A stretch of DNA of 64,000 bases. It comes from JBQDBK01 sp052090825 (GTDB taxonomy: Bacteria; Bacillota; Clostridia; Tissierellales; Peptoniphilaceae). Below, in pieces: positions 45,651 through 54,062 of the stretch. The position numbers and the translations under genes are program-made. How positions within the stretch are numbered: position 1 is the stretch's first letter; each line of letters opens with the position of its first letter. Under the pieces are notes generated by a model that did no database searches, was not told the origin of the DNA, and saw only the letters and a list, made by a program, of their open reading frames with translations. Location: positions 267,041-331,040 of the forward strand of contig JBQDBK010000001.1 of NCBI GenBank assembly GCA_052090825.1, read 5' to 3'.

Positions 45651-48600
45651 CTATTCCTTATTAGCAATATTTATTCGGAAAAGCATCATAACCAAAGGAT
45701 TTAGCGATAGTTCCATCTTATGAATTTTTTTCTTATCACTATTGCTTTGGCTTAAATGATGAATTTCTTTGGATAATTCAGAAATGTTTTTATGAGTTTC
45801 ATTGTCGATATCGAACTTAGGAATTCTGATATTTTCCAAAACTTCAGTTCCTCTATTTGTTGATATTGCATATCCATCTATTACACTAGTAATCACAGGT
45901 GAGTTAAGGACTCCTGATACATAATAAGCTTCTTCCATAGATTCGCACTCAAGCATAAGCACCTTAGAATCTATTACAAAAGGTTTATCTTTATCAAAAT
46001 ACACGCCTTGATTTTCAGGCAGAGTATTATTAAAAGTATCTATAGCAACTGATGCGAAGTGTTTAGTTTGTTCTTTCCACAATACTTTGTAGCTAGCAAA
46101 AGTATACTTTCCAATATTATCTAATCTATAGAACGGTTGAATCTTTGGATTAAAAAACTTACCATTCTGAATTCTTGACGCTAGTAAAGGTTTTTCATAG
46201 ACTCTTATATATTCAAATGTCTTCGGTGCATTCTTTGCAAGTTCAACTTCAGGAATACCATATAAATTATCTAAGTCGTGTGGTATCAACATGAACTCAA
46301 AAGACTTTACTCTCCACTTATCTAAATTACGTCCCCCTAACATTGGGTATACATGTTTCTCTTCTATACGTCTAGTCCTCTCACCTATGTCTTTTATATC
46401 TTTTCTTCTTTGTCTTGAAAAATCACCCGTTACTATAACCTCATGATTCTCTTCTTTTTTTATTTCTTTTAAAACATAAACACCTTTAGCACCAGCTGGT
46501 TCTACACCCTTTCTACCTTTGTATGGCGAAATTTCTTTGCTGTTAGTAATTGTGTTTGCAACATCGTAGAAGTCTGATTCTATTGTTAGCCAGGCAGACG
46601 TTTTATCTTCTGGGTTTATTGGCTGTGCAATCTGTTTTTTTAACTCCAGTTTAGGTTCGACAGCACTCCAAGTGGAATGCGAATCAATTCTTCTTTTTAC
46701 ACCTATTTGTTCCCAATTTGTATAGTTTTTAAAAGGGTATTGCATCGTAATGTCTTTTTCGAACACCACTAATACCGTAGGTATTGTAAATAAGTTAACT
46801 CTAGAAAAATCATCAACTGACTTAACAGAAAAGGGTATATTCTGTTCATTTCTAGTGATTTCTAGTTTTCTAAAACCTTGCCCTCCCTTTGTTGATTTTA
46901 AAAATGAAGCTGGTAACAAAAACGCTAACCTACCATCCTTTTTTAAATATTGATCCATAGAAACATATACCACTGCCATTCCAAAGTCATCATGTGTTGT
47001 TTTTTTATTATAGGCATTTTTTTCGAAGATTCCATAAGATAGCCAAACATCAAGAGTTCCTTCTCTATATTCTTGAGACATTGATTTCCAAGCTATCCAT
47101 GGCGGATTTCCAACAACATAATCAAATTTCTCTTGTATTATTAACGGAGCAAAACTATTCTTTAAAATGATAGGCCAAAAGCTATCATGACCCTGCATAT
47201 GCAACTTATATAAGTCTTCAAATAATTTATATGATACATCTTTATATTCATGGGATAATACTTCTTCCCCTTCGACTATATTCCAGAAAATATCAAATTT
47301 ACCAAATGAGTGTTCGTGAATGTATTCAGATAGCAAGGTAAGAAACCTGTTGGCTTTGTCTATGTTTTCAAATTTTGGTATCAAAAAATCTCCAACAGAT
47401 GTTTTGGTAAGCAAAACCTTTTCAATTTCTTCCGAGTAAACTATTGGTGCTAATACAGAGTCCGCTGTGTAAACAGGTATATCAAGTGTAGCACCTACCC
47501 ACTCACTTTCGTCATATTTATAACCAGATGCAAAATAAGCAGAAAATATTGCAATAATATAGTTTGCTTTTGCTGCAACTACCGATATAGGATTTATATC
47601 AAAACCAACAATATTCTTACAGATTTTATCCATTTCCGCTTTTGTTAATGTGTTGTCACGATTGCTTATAATACGTTTCAATGCTTGAATTATAAAATTA
47701 CCACTTCCACAAGTCGGATCTACTAGTGTTTCATTAATATCTCCACCAGAAAATCCTACTTGATTCAAGACGTGCTCGACAATCCAGTCTGGCGAGAAGT
47801 ATTCACCCATGATGTGGCGCATTTGGTCTGGTATTAATTCCATATATAACTCTTCGAAAATATCTTGAAGAGCTTCTGGTTTTAGAACAAATGATGTTAA
47901 ATCGAATTTCTCTATTGTTTTTAAAGTTTCATTTACAACATGTACATCGTTATTACCTTTTGAAAATACAAACCATTCTAAATAATGAGTTTCAAAAAAG
48001 TTACCAACTAGGCTACTTTGCTCTTTATCTTGTCCTATAAACAGCCCCATAATTTCTGCTTTATTTAAGCTTTTATATGAGTTGAAAGATGGGTTAATTA
48101 AATCAGATAAAAAACTATTTACTAATAGTTTTAAAAAGATATTCATAAATGATTGCAGTGCAAATAAAAACCATTTAGAATTAATATCTTCATCAATGTT
48201 ATAAGCCTCTTTAATAGCTGGTGTTACTTCTGTAAATTCGGTTTCTTCTGATTCTTCACCATAAATTTTTCCAAACACTCTATTCCATTCGTCATAAAGT
48301 GTTTTTGATCTTGGGCTCAGCTTAGCTGGATCCGATGTGAAAACATATTCCTTTAAATCACTGTACAATTTTTTGATACTGTCCTGTACATAATTAGTAT
48401 TTGGGTTAACTATACTTAACAAGTTATTCTTCGTTAAGGCCATCTTTTGGTCTTGCTTGAATAATAAGATTAAGTAATAAAGACCATCTTTAAGGCTTAC
48501 TTTATCGTATTTAAATTCCAGATTACTATCGCTAAAGTTTTTGACAAACCTTGCAAATAGAAAACTTTTACCATCAAAACCAATACCGTAAACTGATGTC

Positions 48601-48980
48601 AACTTCTTTTCTGTAACTTCCTCTGGATCACTTTCTTTGCATTCAGAAATCGACTTAATATAGTCTTCAAGACCATGATCTCTAGTTCCGGGGCGCCCAT
48701 ATAAAGCTTCCATTATTCCAACTTTAGTATCAAAGGCTTTATAATATTTGTATTCAAAAACTAAATTCGTAAAACTAGCATCTGCTCTTCCTCCCTTATA
48801 AAATGTTCTCTCGCTTGAAAAACTATCAACTGAACCGGGATTTACACTTCTAAGTATAGGTAAAATAATATCAGCGTATGTCCTAATCTTGATATCATCT
48901 TCATTTTTAGCTGAATGTGGATTAAAGTTTTTTATAATATCTTCAATTAATTCATCAGTTTTTGTTTTTATATTTTGCAT
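45651..48980 (-). CDS. Type IIG-like restriction enzyme/N6-adenine methyltransferase fusion
   Basis: 1109 residues. An N-terminal PD-(D/E)XK-like nuclease has Asp67 and E76-Y-K78 (RADAS..FEYK). The methyltransferase has motif I DPTCGSGNF at 421-429 and motif IV NPPW at 625-628, and a C-terminal target-recognition part ends with TSVIDGYAIS and IRIPKFD. No separate S or R subunit and no BREX or DISARM partners are nearby, so one protein probably cuts and modifies. The start is the ATG at 48980 with GGAGGG; an upstream TTG lacks a site. It lies between ICE relics. Confidence 0.85.
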   Translation of the reverse strand: MQNIKTKTDELIEDIIKNFNPHSAKNEDDIKIRTYADIILPILRSVNPGSVDSFSSERTFYKGGRADASFTNLVFEYKYYKAFDTKVGIMEALYGRPGTRDHGLEDYIKSISECKESDPEEVTEKKLTSVYGIGFDGKSFLFARFVKNFSDSNLEFKYDKVSLKDGLYYLILLFKQDQKMALTKNNLLSIVNPNTNYVQDSIKKLYSDLKEYVFTSDPAKLSPRSKTLYDEWNRVFGKIYGEESEETEFTEVTPAIKEAYNIDEDINSKWFLFALQSFMNIFLKLLVNSFLSDLINPSFNSYKSLNKAEIMGLFIGQDKEQSSLVGNFFETHYLEWFVFSKGNNDVHVVNETLKTIEKFDLTSFVLKPEALQDIFEELYMELIPDQMRHIMGEYFSPDWIVEHVLNQVGFSGGDINETLVDPTCGSGNFIIQALKRIISNRDNTLTKAEMDKICKNIVGFDINPISVVAAKANYIIAIFSAYFASGYKYDESEWVGATLDIPVYTADSVLAPIVYSEEIEKVLLTKTSVGDFLIPKFENIDKANRFLTLLSEYIHEHSFGKFDIFWNIVEGEEVLSHEYKDVSYKLFEDLYKLHMQGHDSFWPIILKNSFAPLIIQEKFDYVVGNPPWIAWKSMSQEYREGTLDVWLSYGIFEKNAYNKKTTHDDFGMAVVYVSMDQYLKKDGRLAFLLPASFLKSTKGGQGFRKLEITRNEQNIPFSVKSVDDFSRVNLFTIPTVLVVFEKDITMQYPFKNYTNWEQIGVKRRIDSHSTWSAVEPKLELKKQIAQPINPEDKTSAWLTIESDFYDVANTITNSKEISPYKGRKGVEPAGAKGVYVLKEIKKEENHEVIVTGDFSRQRRKDIKDIGERTRRIEEKHVYPMLGGRNLDKWRVKSFEFMLIPHDLDNLYGIPEVELAKNAPKTFEYIRVYEKPLLASRIQNGKFFNPKIQPFYRLDNIGKYTFASYKVLWKEQTKHFASVAIDTFNNTLPENQGVYFDKDKPFVIDSKVLMLECESMEEAYYVSGVLNSPVITSVIDGYAISTNRGTEVLENIRIPKFDIDNETHKNISELSKEIHHLSQSNSDKKKIHKMELSLNPLVMMLFRINIANKE

Positions 48981-49033
48981 TTCTTCCCTCCACGATGATT
49001 TTATGAAATTCAAATTTATTTTATCTTATAAAG

Positions 49034-49062
49034 ATATTAACATAAACAATTGTTTTTATCAA
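49034..49062 (-). promoter_or_regulatory. Promoter of the type IIG-like gene
   Basis: On the minus strand TTGATA (49057-49062) and TAATAT (49034-49039) have a 17-base spacer. A 12-bp palindrome AAACAATTGTTT lies within the spacer and could be an operator. Confidence 0.65.
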
Positions 49063-49071
49063 TATAAACTC

Positions 49072-49156
49072 ATTGGTCAATCACATTTTTTATACAAAAT
49101 AATGATTTTTAGTCTGTTTTATGCACTTTTTCTTACAATAATAGTTATTGGTCAAT
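49072..49156. repeat. Two copies of ATTGGTCAAT upstream of the type IIG-like gene
   Basis: The near-palindromic decamer occurs at 49072-49081 and 49147-49156, 75 bases apart, upstream of the restriction-modification promoter. They are candidate regulator sites. Confidence 0.45.
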
Positions 49157-49199
49157 AAAAAAGTCGGCGCAGTCAAAAGACCACACCGCGACATACTTA

Positions 49200-49735
49200 C
49201 CTCTCATTATCATGCTTATGTTCTACTTTAACAGAACTCTTATCTTTATCTTCGGTCTTATGCTTTTTAATCGCTCCTAAAATCGACTTACTCTTTTTAT
49301 TTTGAACCTTTCTTTAGAAGCTTAGAATTGAGAATATGGACGTCATGATGCTCTTTACCATCCTCACATATACTAGTCCTTACCTGCCCAAAGACTTTGA
49401 TAAAATCTCCCTGTTTAAGATTTTCCATTTCTTTTGCTTTTCCCCATAGGCTGAACAAGAGTGGTAATTCTTACCTCCCTTCTTATCATTTGAAATCAAA
49501 GTAAAGTTAGCCACCTTGAGTTTCTCTCCTTTATTATCCTTTATCTCTAATAGTTCTGGATATTTGATAAGATTTCCTACTACATTTATCAGGTCATCTC
49601 TTTCTTACTTTATGATAGCTTCTTCTTGTAGTAGTCATTGTTCTTTAAGATTTTCTATTGAGTAATCAAATTCTTCACTTAATAAACCTTGTGTATCATT
49701 ATACATAAACTCCTCATATAAGATATCTAAGTCAT
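49200..49735 (-). pseudogene. Relics of an ICE single-strand-binding (OB-fold) protein and adjacent gene
   Basis: Broken minus-strand frames encode DLINVVGNLIKYPELLEI, KVANFTLISNDKKGGK, a frameshifted KVFGQVRTS-like piece, then KSKSILGAIKKHKTEDKDKS and a stop. The first blocks follow the SSB-like order (VVGNL..PEL..VANFTL) seen on clostridial conjugative elements. GLLSEEFDYSIENLKEQ upstream belongs to another damaged gene. Several frameshifts and stops are present. Confidence 0.55.
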
Positions 49736-49895
49736 AATTTGAGAGATAAATTTTTGCTTGTTTTCAATGGTCTGTAACAAATAGCTATCAAAAATATTTT
49801 TAGTTATAATATGCACCTTGTCATTCTCATTACCTTGACGGACGATTCTTCCAGCTCATTGATCTAAATCAGCCGTTCTCCAAGACCCCTCTAAT
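49736..49895 (-). pseudogene. C-terminal relic of an ICE SNF2-type helicase
   Basis: One minus-strand frame reads SWRTADLDQ, a stop where Arg is expected, AGRIVRQGNENDKVHII and FDSYLLQTIENKQKFISQ, then IMT and a stop. This is helicase motif VI (the QRxGRIxRQG pattern) and the tail of the very large helicase-methylase proteins of Firmicute ICEs. Only about 50 residues survive, with CGA apparently changed to TGA. Confidence 0.7.
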
Positions 49896-49949
49896 TAATC
49901 AAAATAAATTTATTATGTAATTCCTGAACAACAAAGTATATAGGTAACT

Positions 49950-49982
49950 AAAAAGCCGATATAGTACATATCTATATCGACA
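49950..49982 (-). terminator. Terminator behind rlmD-like relic copy 1
   Basis: CGATATAG and CTATATCG (plus GC pairs) form a stem with a 7-base loop, followed on the minus strand by CTTTTTAG. Confidence 0.7.
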
Positions 49983-49983
49983 T

Positions 49984-50277
49984 ACCAAACCACTCTAAAG
50001 CCTCTATAATAACTTTTTATTTATTCTCAGGACATTTTGGTACTATTTGATCCTTCTTATTTGACTTATTATAATTTTCTCTCTATTATCCCAAGTTTCC
50101 TCTTAACTTGTGCTATATAAAGATTACTTACTTCAAATCCATGTTTTTTAACACATATTCTTTCATATCTTCATATGTTGCCTCTTTTTTTAACTTTATA
50201 TCTTTTAAATCTTCTTCATTCACTTCTATCTTGATATGTTCATCCGAATCAAGTTTGGACAATAAATCTACCGTCTC
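49984..50277 (-). pseudogene. rlmD/rumA-like 3' end, copy 1 (with att core)
   Basis: Minus-strand frames encode ETVDLLSKLDSDEHIKIE, EDLKDIKLKKEATYEDMKEY, LYIAQVKRKLGIIER, KKDQIVPKCPEN and ALEWFGM. This is the C-terminus and appended domain found on many Firmicute RlmD (23S rRNA uracil-5-methyltransferase) proteins. Stops and frameshifts break it. It starts abruptly at the ETV codons (CGTCTC at 50272-50277), as copy 2 does. Confidence 0.65.
50272..50277. other. Putative attachment-site core, copy 1
   Basis: CGTCTC marks the point where homology to copy 2 (54035-54040) begins. Sequence to the right of it differs between the two copies, as at a recombination crossover. Confidence 0.5.
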
Positions 50278-50340
50278 CTACAAACCTGAATAAAAATCAA
50301 AAAACGTCATTTTTTCAATTTATCATACTTTCCTATGAGT

Positions 50341-53300
50341 TTATTTAATAATATTTAAAAATTCTAAATTTCTTTCTAATTGTTCTGTATCTACTCCATT
50401 TTTTGATACCTTTTCATAAATATCTTTTATCCCAATTTGTAAATATTCAGGAATTATTTCCTGAGTATTTTTTTTCATTTGATTAGTGATAGTAATTAGT
50501 ACTTTATTTACTATTTCAGAATTTTCTTTTGTAACGTCAAACATGTATAAAAGAAAGTTTATAGTCTTTTGTTCAACCGTGAAGTACTCATCTAATCGAG
50601 TAAAAATTTTATCTAATGAACCCACTCTATCAGGGAATTTTAGTAAAAATTTAAGGATTAAATTTTTCTCATGGTCATTTATTAATGTTGGATGATTTCT
50701 TGTGCGATTATCTAAAAACTGTAAAACCCATTTATCAAACATTTCGTTTATTCCAATTTTATCAATTGATTCAATATATCTAGATATTTCAAAATAAAAA
50801 CTTTCTAAAATAGCATTTGAAGTTTCCTTTGTAAATATATTAAAAATATAGTCCTTTATAGGATCATTTGAAATATTTACCATTAAAGACAAATATTTCT
50901 TTAATATATTTTTTGCTAATTCTTTTTCTTCAAAATCATTAATTCTTTTAATAGCTTCGTGAAATTTCGGTTCCATGATTAAAGCAAACTCTGGATACAA
51001 ATATGATTGATATATAAAACCGTTCCAGACTATATTAAAAAGTTTAGAATCTGATGAAATATATTTGTCTAAAATATGTTTCTCAAACCAATATTTATCC
51101 AAACTATAGAAAAACGAAGCATTTCCAAGTATTACAACTAGCGTGTCGTTATACTCATCTTCATATATCATTTTCTCTAAAAACGTTTTAAATCTATTAT
51201 CTAAATTTCTTTCGCCTTTATTTTTATTTGAAATATTAATTAAATGTACCATCGACAATGCAATACATCCTTTTGATGAATTCAGTGCCTTCGTCATATA
51301 ATCAACTGCATCATTTTCTAAATTTGTTGCATAAGGCCATAACAATTTAATTTTTTCATACAAGTAATCTACTAAATCATCACTTATATTTTCTCTACTC
51401 TTTAAGTTTGAATAAATAGTGGAACTAAATTCCAGAGAATATATCTTAATCAATGGTTTAATAAAAATCTTATCAAATACCTCTTTTAACTCATTTTCTG
51501 ATATATCTGATTTCTTTAAAGATTTGATAACACTTTTCCATAAATCAGTTTCAAGCTCTTTATTTAAAAGTAATAAATCTATTAATCTGTCCCTAAACTC
51601 TTTTTTTTCAACACAGATGCTTTCTAATGTATTAATTAATGTATATCTTTCTGCACTTTTAAATCCATCTCCTGAATAAGATAGTAGTTCAATAAATATT
51701 TCTTCTAAATTATTAATGATTTCGCTTTCAGAATATGGTAATGGTCCTTCTCCCCAACTTGTTGTTATCAGTCCAATAGATTTTTGTGGGCTCTCACGAG
51801 GCTTAAAGTAACTATACCTGTTTAAAATGTTATTTATAAATTTTTCGATATCAGGGTTATCTTTATCAAATCTTTTTAACCAAATCAATAAGTTATATCT
51901 TTGATAAAAGTAGGATTCATCAGTAAAGTTATCACTTAACTTTTCTTCACTCATTAATCTATTTAAAAAAAGTTTTTTATCATTATCATCTAATTTTGGA
52001 AAAATGTCTTTATATAACATAAACAATTCTTCTTTGAATTCTATATCCAATATTTTTATATTTTTATCTTTTAAAATATCCAATTTTTCCCTATATGATA
52101 TATCAGATATATGGCTTAACACCAAAAGTGCAGATCTAACTAATATTGACATTTTTGAAGAAATATATATTCTAAACCAATATTTCTTGTAATTTTCTTC
52201 CATCCCTAAAAGTAGTTTTGCAAAAATATGCATAAAAGTATCATTTTCATTGATATAATCTTTTTTATTTTCATAAAAAGATGAAAAAACGAAATTGTCG
52301 GTGGATATACCTATTTCTGAAAACTTTTCTAGGTTATGTAATTGAATTGATATCTCGTTTAATACATTTATATAGTACGTATTACTAAATAATTTGTATT
52401 GCTCCCAAAATGTATTGATTTCATCTTTATTAAATTTAAAATCAATTTTTATTCTGTCTTGAGAAATAAATGAGTCCTTCTTTAGATCAAATCTTAGACT
52501 CACAGAAAAGATTTGGCTTGCTATCAAGTCTAGTGACGGTGAATTCTTATAACATATAGTCAATAATTTATTTAGTAAAAAAAAGTCCATTTCATAGAAA
52601 TCAATTAAATTTATCAAGATTCTAATTTTATCAATTCCTATGTCAGGCTTACAAATAATATTTGCTATTTCATTTTGTAACCTTTTACTTAATACGAAAT
52701 CTTTTTCATAACAAAATTTAGTAAATAATTTAATATCATCTGTGATTATATTGTTGGATAACCATTCTATTTTTTTTAGACTAAAGTCATTAAGTTCTCC
52801 TTTTGAGAAAACATCATCAAAATACCCTTTATTAAAAAGATATACAGCCCAATCATTACCTTTAATTTTTTCAAAGAAACGATTAGTATAGTGGATATTG
52901 CTTAGAATTTCTTTTACTTCATAGTTAAACTCATCATTCATTACATTAGGTATTTCTTCAGAAATATCCATTATTCTTAGGTTCCATTTATTATCATCTC
53001 TTACTACCAATTTAGATAAATTAAATAATGAATCATATAGTTGATCATAATCATTTTTTTTATAAATAATGGGTGTCAAGCCTAATGATTTATAATCTTC
53101 AACTTGTTGCTCACATGCGAAAATATATCTTTTTTCTCCTGATAAATCAGGCAGTGCTCTGGTAAAATATTTCATTACAATATCATTGTAACTATATCCG
53201 ACAAAAAGCACTACATATTCTGATTCAAAAAGAGCTCTTAAGAATGAAGTGACATTCGCATAATACATATACGATTTACCAAAATCAGAGTCTGTTAAAA

Positions 53301-53775
53301 CAATATTCGTTGGTTCGTTAACTTCCCCATGCAAATGAACAATTCCTCGAAATTTATTTCCATATGGTAATGCAGGGTATGAATATACACTTGTTTTTTG
53401 TCCCTCTTGTTCTAAGGTTTTTTCAAACATTAAATCATAGTTTGTAGTTACAATACGAATATTTTTATCGTTAAAAAAGTCAATTAATGTTTTATGGTTT
53501 TTATTAGGTTTCAAATTAGCCTCATTTAAAATGTTACAAACTTCATTATGAACATCATGCCCTAAATTTTTGACCCTGCCTAAGTATTGTTCGTCAGGTT
53601 CATTTTCTCCTTTATATTCATTTGTAAGTTGAGCAATTTTTTTTGAAAGATTCTTAAAACTAGGAAGGTTAGTTGGTTTACTCATTGACACACCTGCACC
53701 AGCAAAGATTACAAGCTTATCATCCTTTATTGCCTTTACTAATAGATCCGGATAATCAACATCATTTACTCTCAT
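50341..53775 (-). CDS. Large SIR2-domain defence protein (DSR-like architecture)
   Basis: 1144 residues. The N-terminal SIR2 domain has GAGVS at 26-30, TTNYD at 110-114, HLHG with catalytic His149, and GYSYND at 193-198, so NAD hydrolysis looks possible. The rest is a roughly 900-residue all-helical region with no other recognised domain; its end (LDNRTRNHPTLINDHEKN) recalls DUF4020. The layout matches defence-associated sirtuins that deplete NAD on phage infection. The ATG at 53775 overlaps the stop of rlmD-like relic copy 2 (TAATG), with GGTGG upstream. It sits alone between two att-like sites. Confidence 0.82.
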   Translation of the reverse strand: MRVNDVDYPDLLVKAIKDDKLVIFAGAGVSMSKPTNLPSFKNLSKKIAQLTNEYKGENEPDEQYLGRVKNLGHDVHNEVCNILNEANLKPNKNHKTLIDFFNDKNIRIVTTNYDLMFEKTLEQEGQKTSVYSYPALPYGNKFRGIVHLHGEVNEPTNIVLTDSDFGKSYMYYANVTSFLRALFESEYVVLFVGYSYNDIVMKYFTRALPDLSGEKRYIFACEQQVEDYKSLGLTPIIYKKNDYDQLYDSLFNLSKLVVRDDNKWNLRIMDISEEIPNVMNDEFNYEVKEILSNIHYTNRFFEKIKGNDWAVYLFNKGYFDDVFSKGELNDFSLKKIEWLSNNIITDDIKLFTKFCYEKDFVLSKRLQNEIANIICKPDIGIDKIRILINLIDFYEMDFFLLNKLLTICYKNSPSLDLIASQIFSVSLRFDLKKDSFISQDRIKIDFKFNKDEINTFWEQYKLFSNTYYINVLNEISIQLHNLEKFSEIGISTDNFVFSSFYENKKDYINENDTFMHIFAKLLLGMEENYKKYWFRIYISSKMSILVRSALLVLSHISDISYREKLDILKDKNIKILDIEFKEELFMLYKDIFPKLDDNDKKLFLNRLMSEEKLSDNFTDESYFYQRYNLLIWLKRFDKDNPDIEKFINNILNRYSYFKPRESPQKSIGLITTSWGEGPLPYSESEIINNLEEIFIELLSYSGDGFKSAERYTLINTLESICVEKKEFRDRLIDLLLLNKELETDLWKSVIKSLKKSDISENELKEVFDKIFIKPLIKIYSLEFSSTIYSNLKSRENISDDLVDYLYEKIKLLWPYATNLENDAVDYMTKALNSSKGCIALSMVHLINISNKNKGERNLDNRFKTFLEKMIYEDEYNDTLVVILGNASFFYSLDKYWFEKHILDKYISSDSKLFNIVWNGFIYQSYLYPEFALIMEPKFHEAIKRINDFEEKELAKNILKKYLSLMVNISNDPIKDYIFNIFTKETSNAILESFYFEISRYIESIDKIGINEMFDKWVLQFLDNRTRNHPTLINDHEKNLILKFLLKFPDRVGSLDKIFTRLDEYFTVEQKTINFLLYMFDVTKENSEIVNKVLITITNQMKKNTQEIIPEYLQIGIKDIYEKVSKNGVDTEQLERNLEFLNIIK

Positions 53776-54062
53776 TATTCCACCATCCCAAACCACTCTA
53801 AAGCCTCTATAATAGCTTTTTCTTTGTCCTCAGGACATATTGGTACTACTTGGTCTTCTTTCTTTGATTTATTATAGTTTTTTCTCTCTATTATATCAAG
53901 TTTTCCCTTAGCTTGATCTACATAAATGTTACTTATTTGAAATCCATATTTCTTTAAAAATATTCTTTTATATCTTCTTCCTTAACTTATATATTAATAT
54001 GTTCATCTGTATCAAGTTTGGACAAAAGAGCTATCGTCTCAACGTGTGTTGTCACTACTATA
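53775..54062 (-). pseudogene. rlmD/rumA-like 3' end, copy 2
   Basis: Minus-strand frames encode THVETIALLSKLDTDEHI, a damaged middle, KKYGFQISNIYVDQAKG, KEDQVVPICPEDKEKA and EALEWFGMVE with a TAA stop that overlaps the SIR2 start. It is the same region as copy 1 but about 37 bases shorter inside. HVETIALLS is the RlmD end at which many rum-site ICEs integrate. Confidence 0.65.
54035..54040. other. Putative attachment-site core, copy 2 (recombinase side)
   Basis: CGTCTC is identical to copy 1, 3763 bases away. The stop codon of the serine recombinase gene (54039-54041) falls within or next to it, so the integrated junction defines the recombinase C-terminus. Confidence 0.55.

Noticed and set aside
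45651..48980. BREX PglX or DISARM methyltransferase
   Set aside because: The size and the N6-methyltransferase core would fit, but none of the partner genes (pglZ, brxC, drmA, drmB) is present and a PD-(D/E)XK-like site lies at the N-terminus, so a type IIG-like enzyme is simpler.
49021..49158. Plus-strand frame over the restriction gene start
   Set aside because: It covers the minus-strand promoter and the start of the restriction gene in an AT-rich region, with no binding site.
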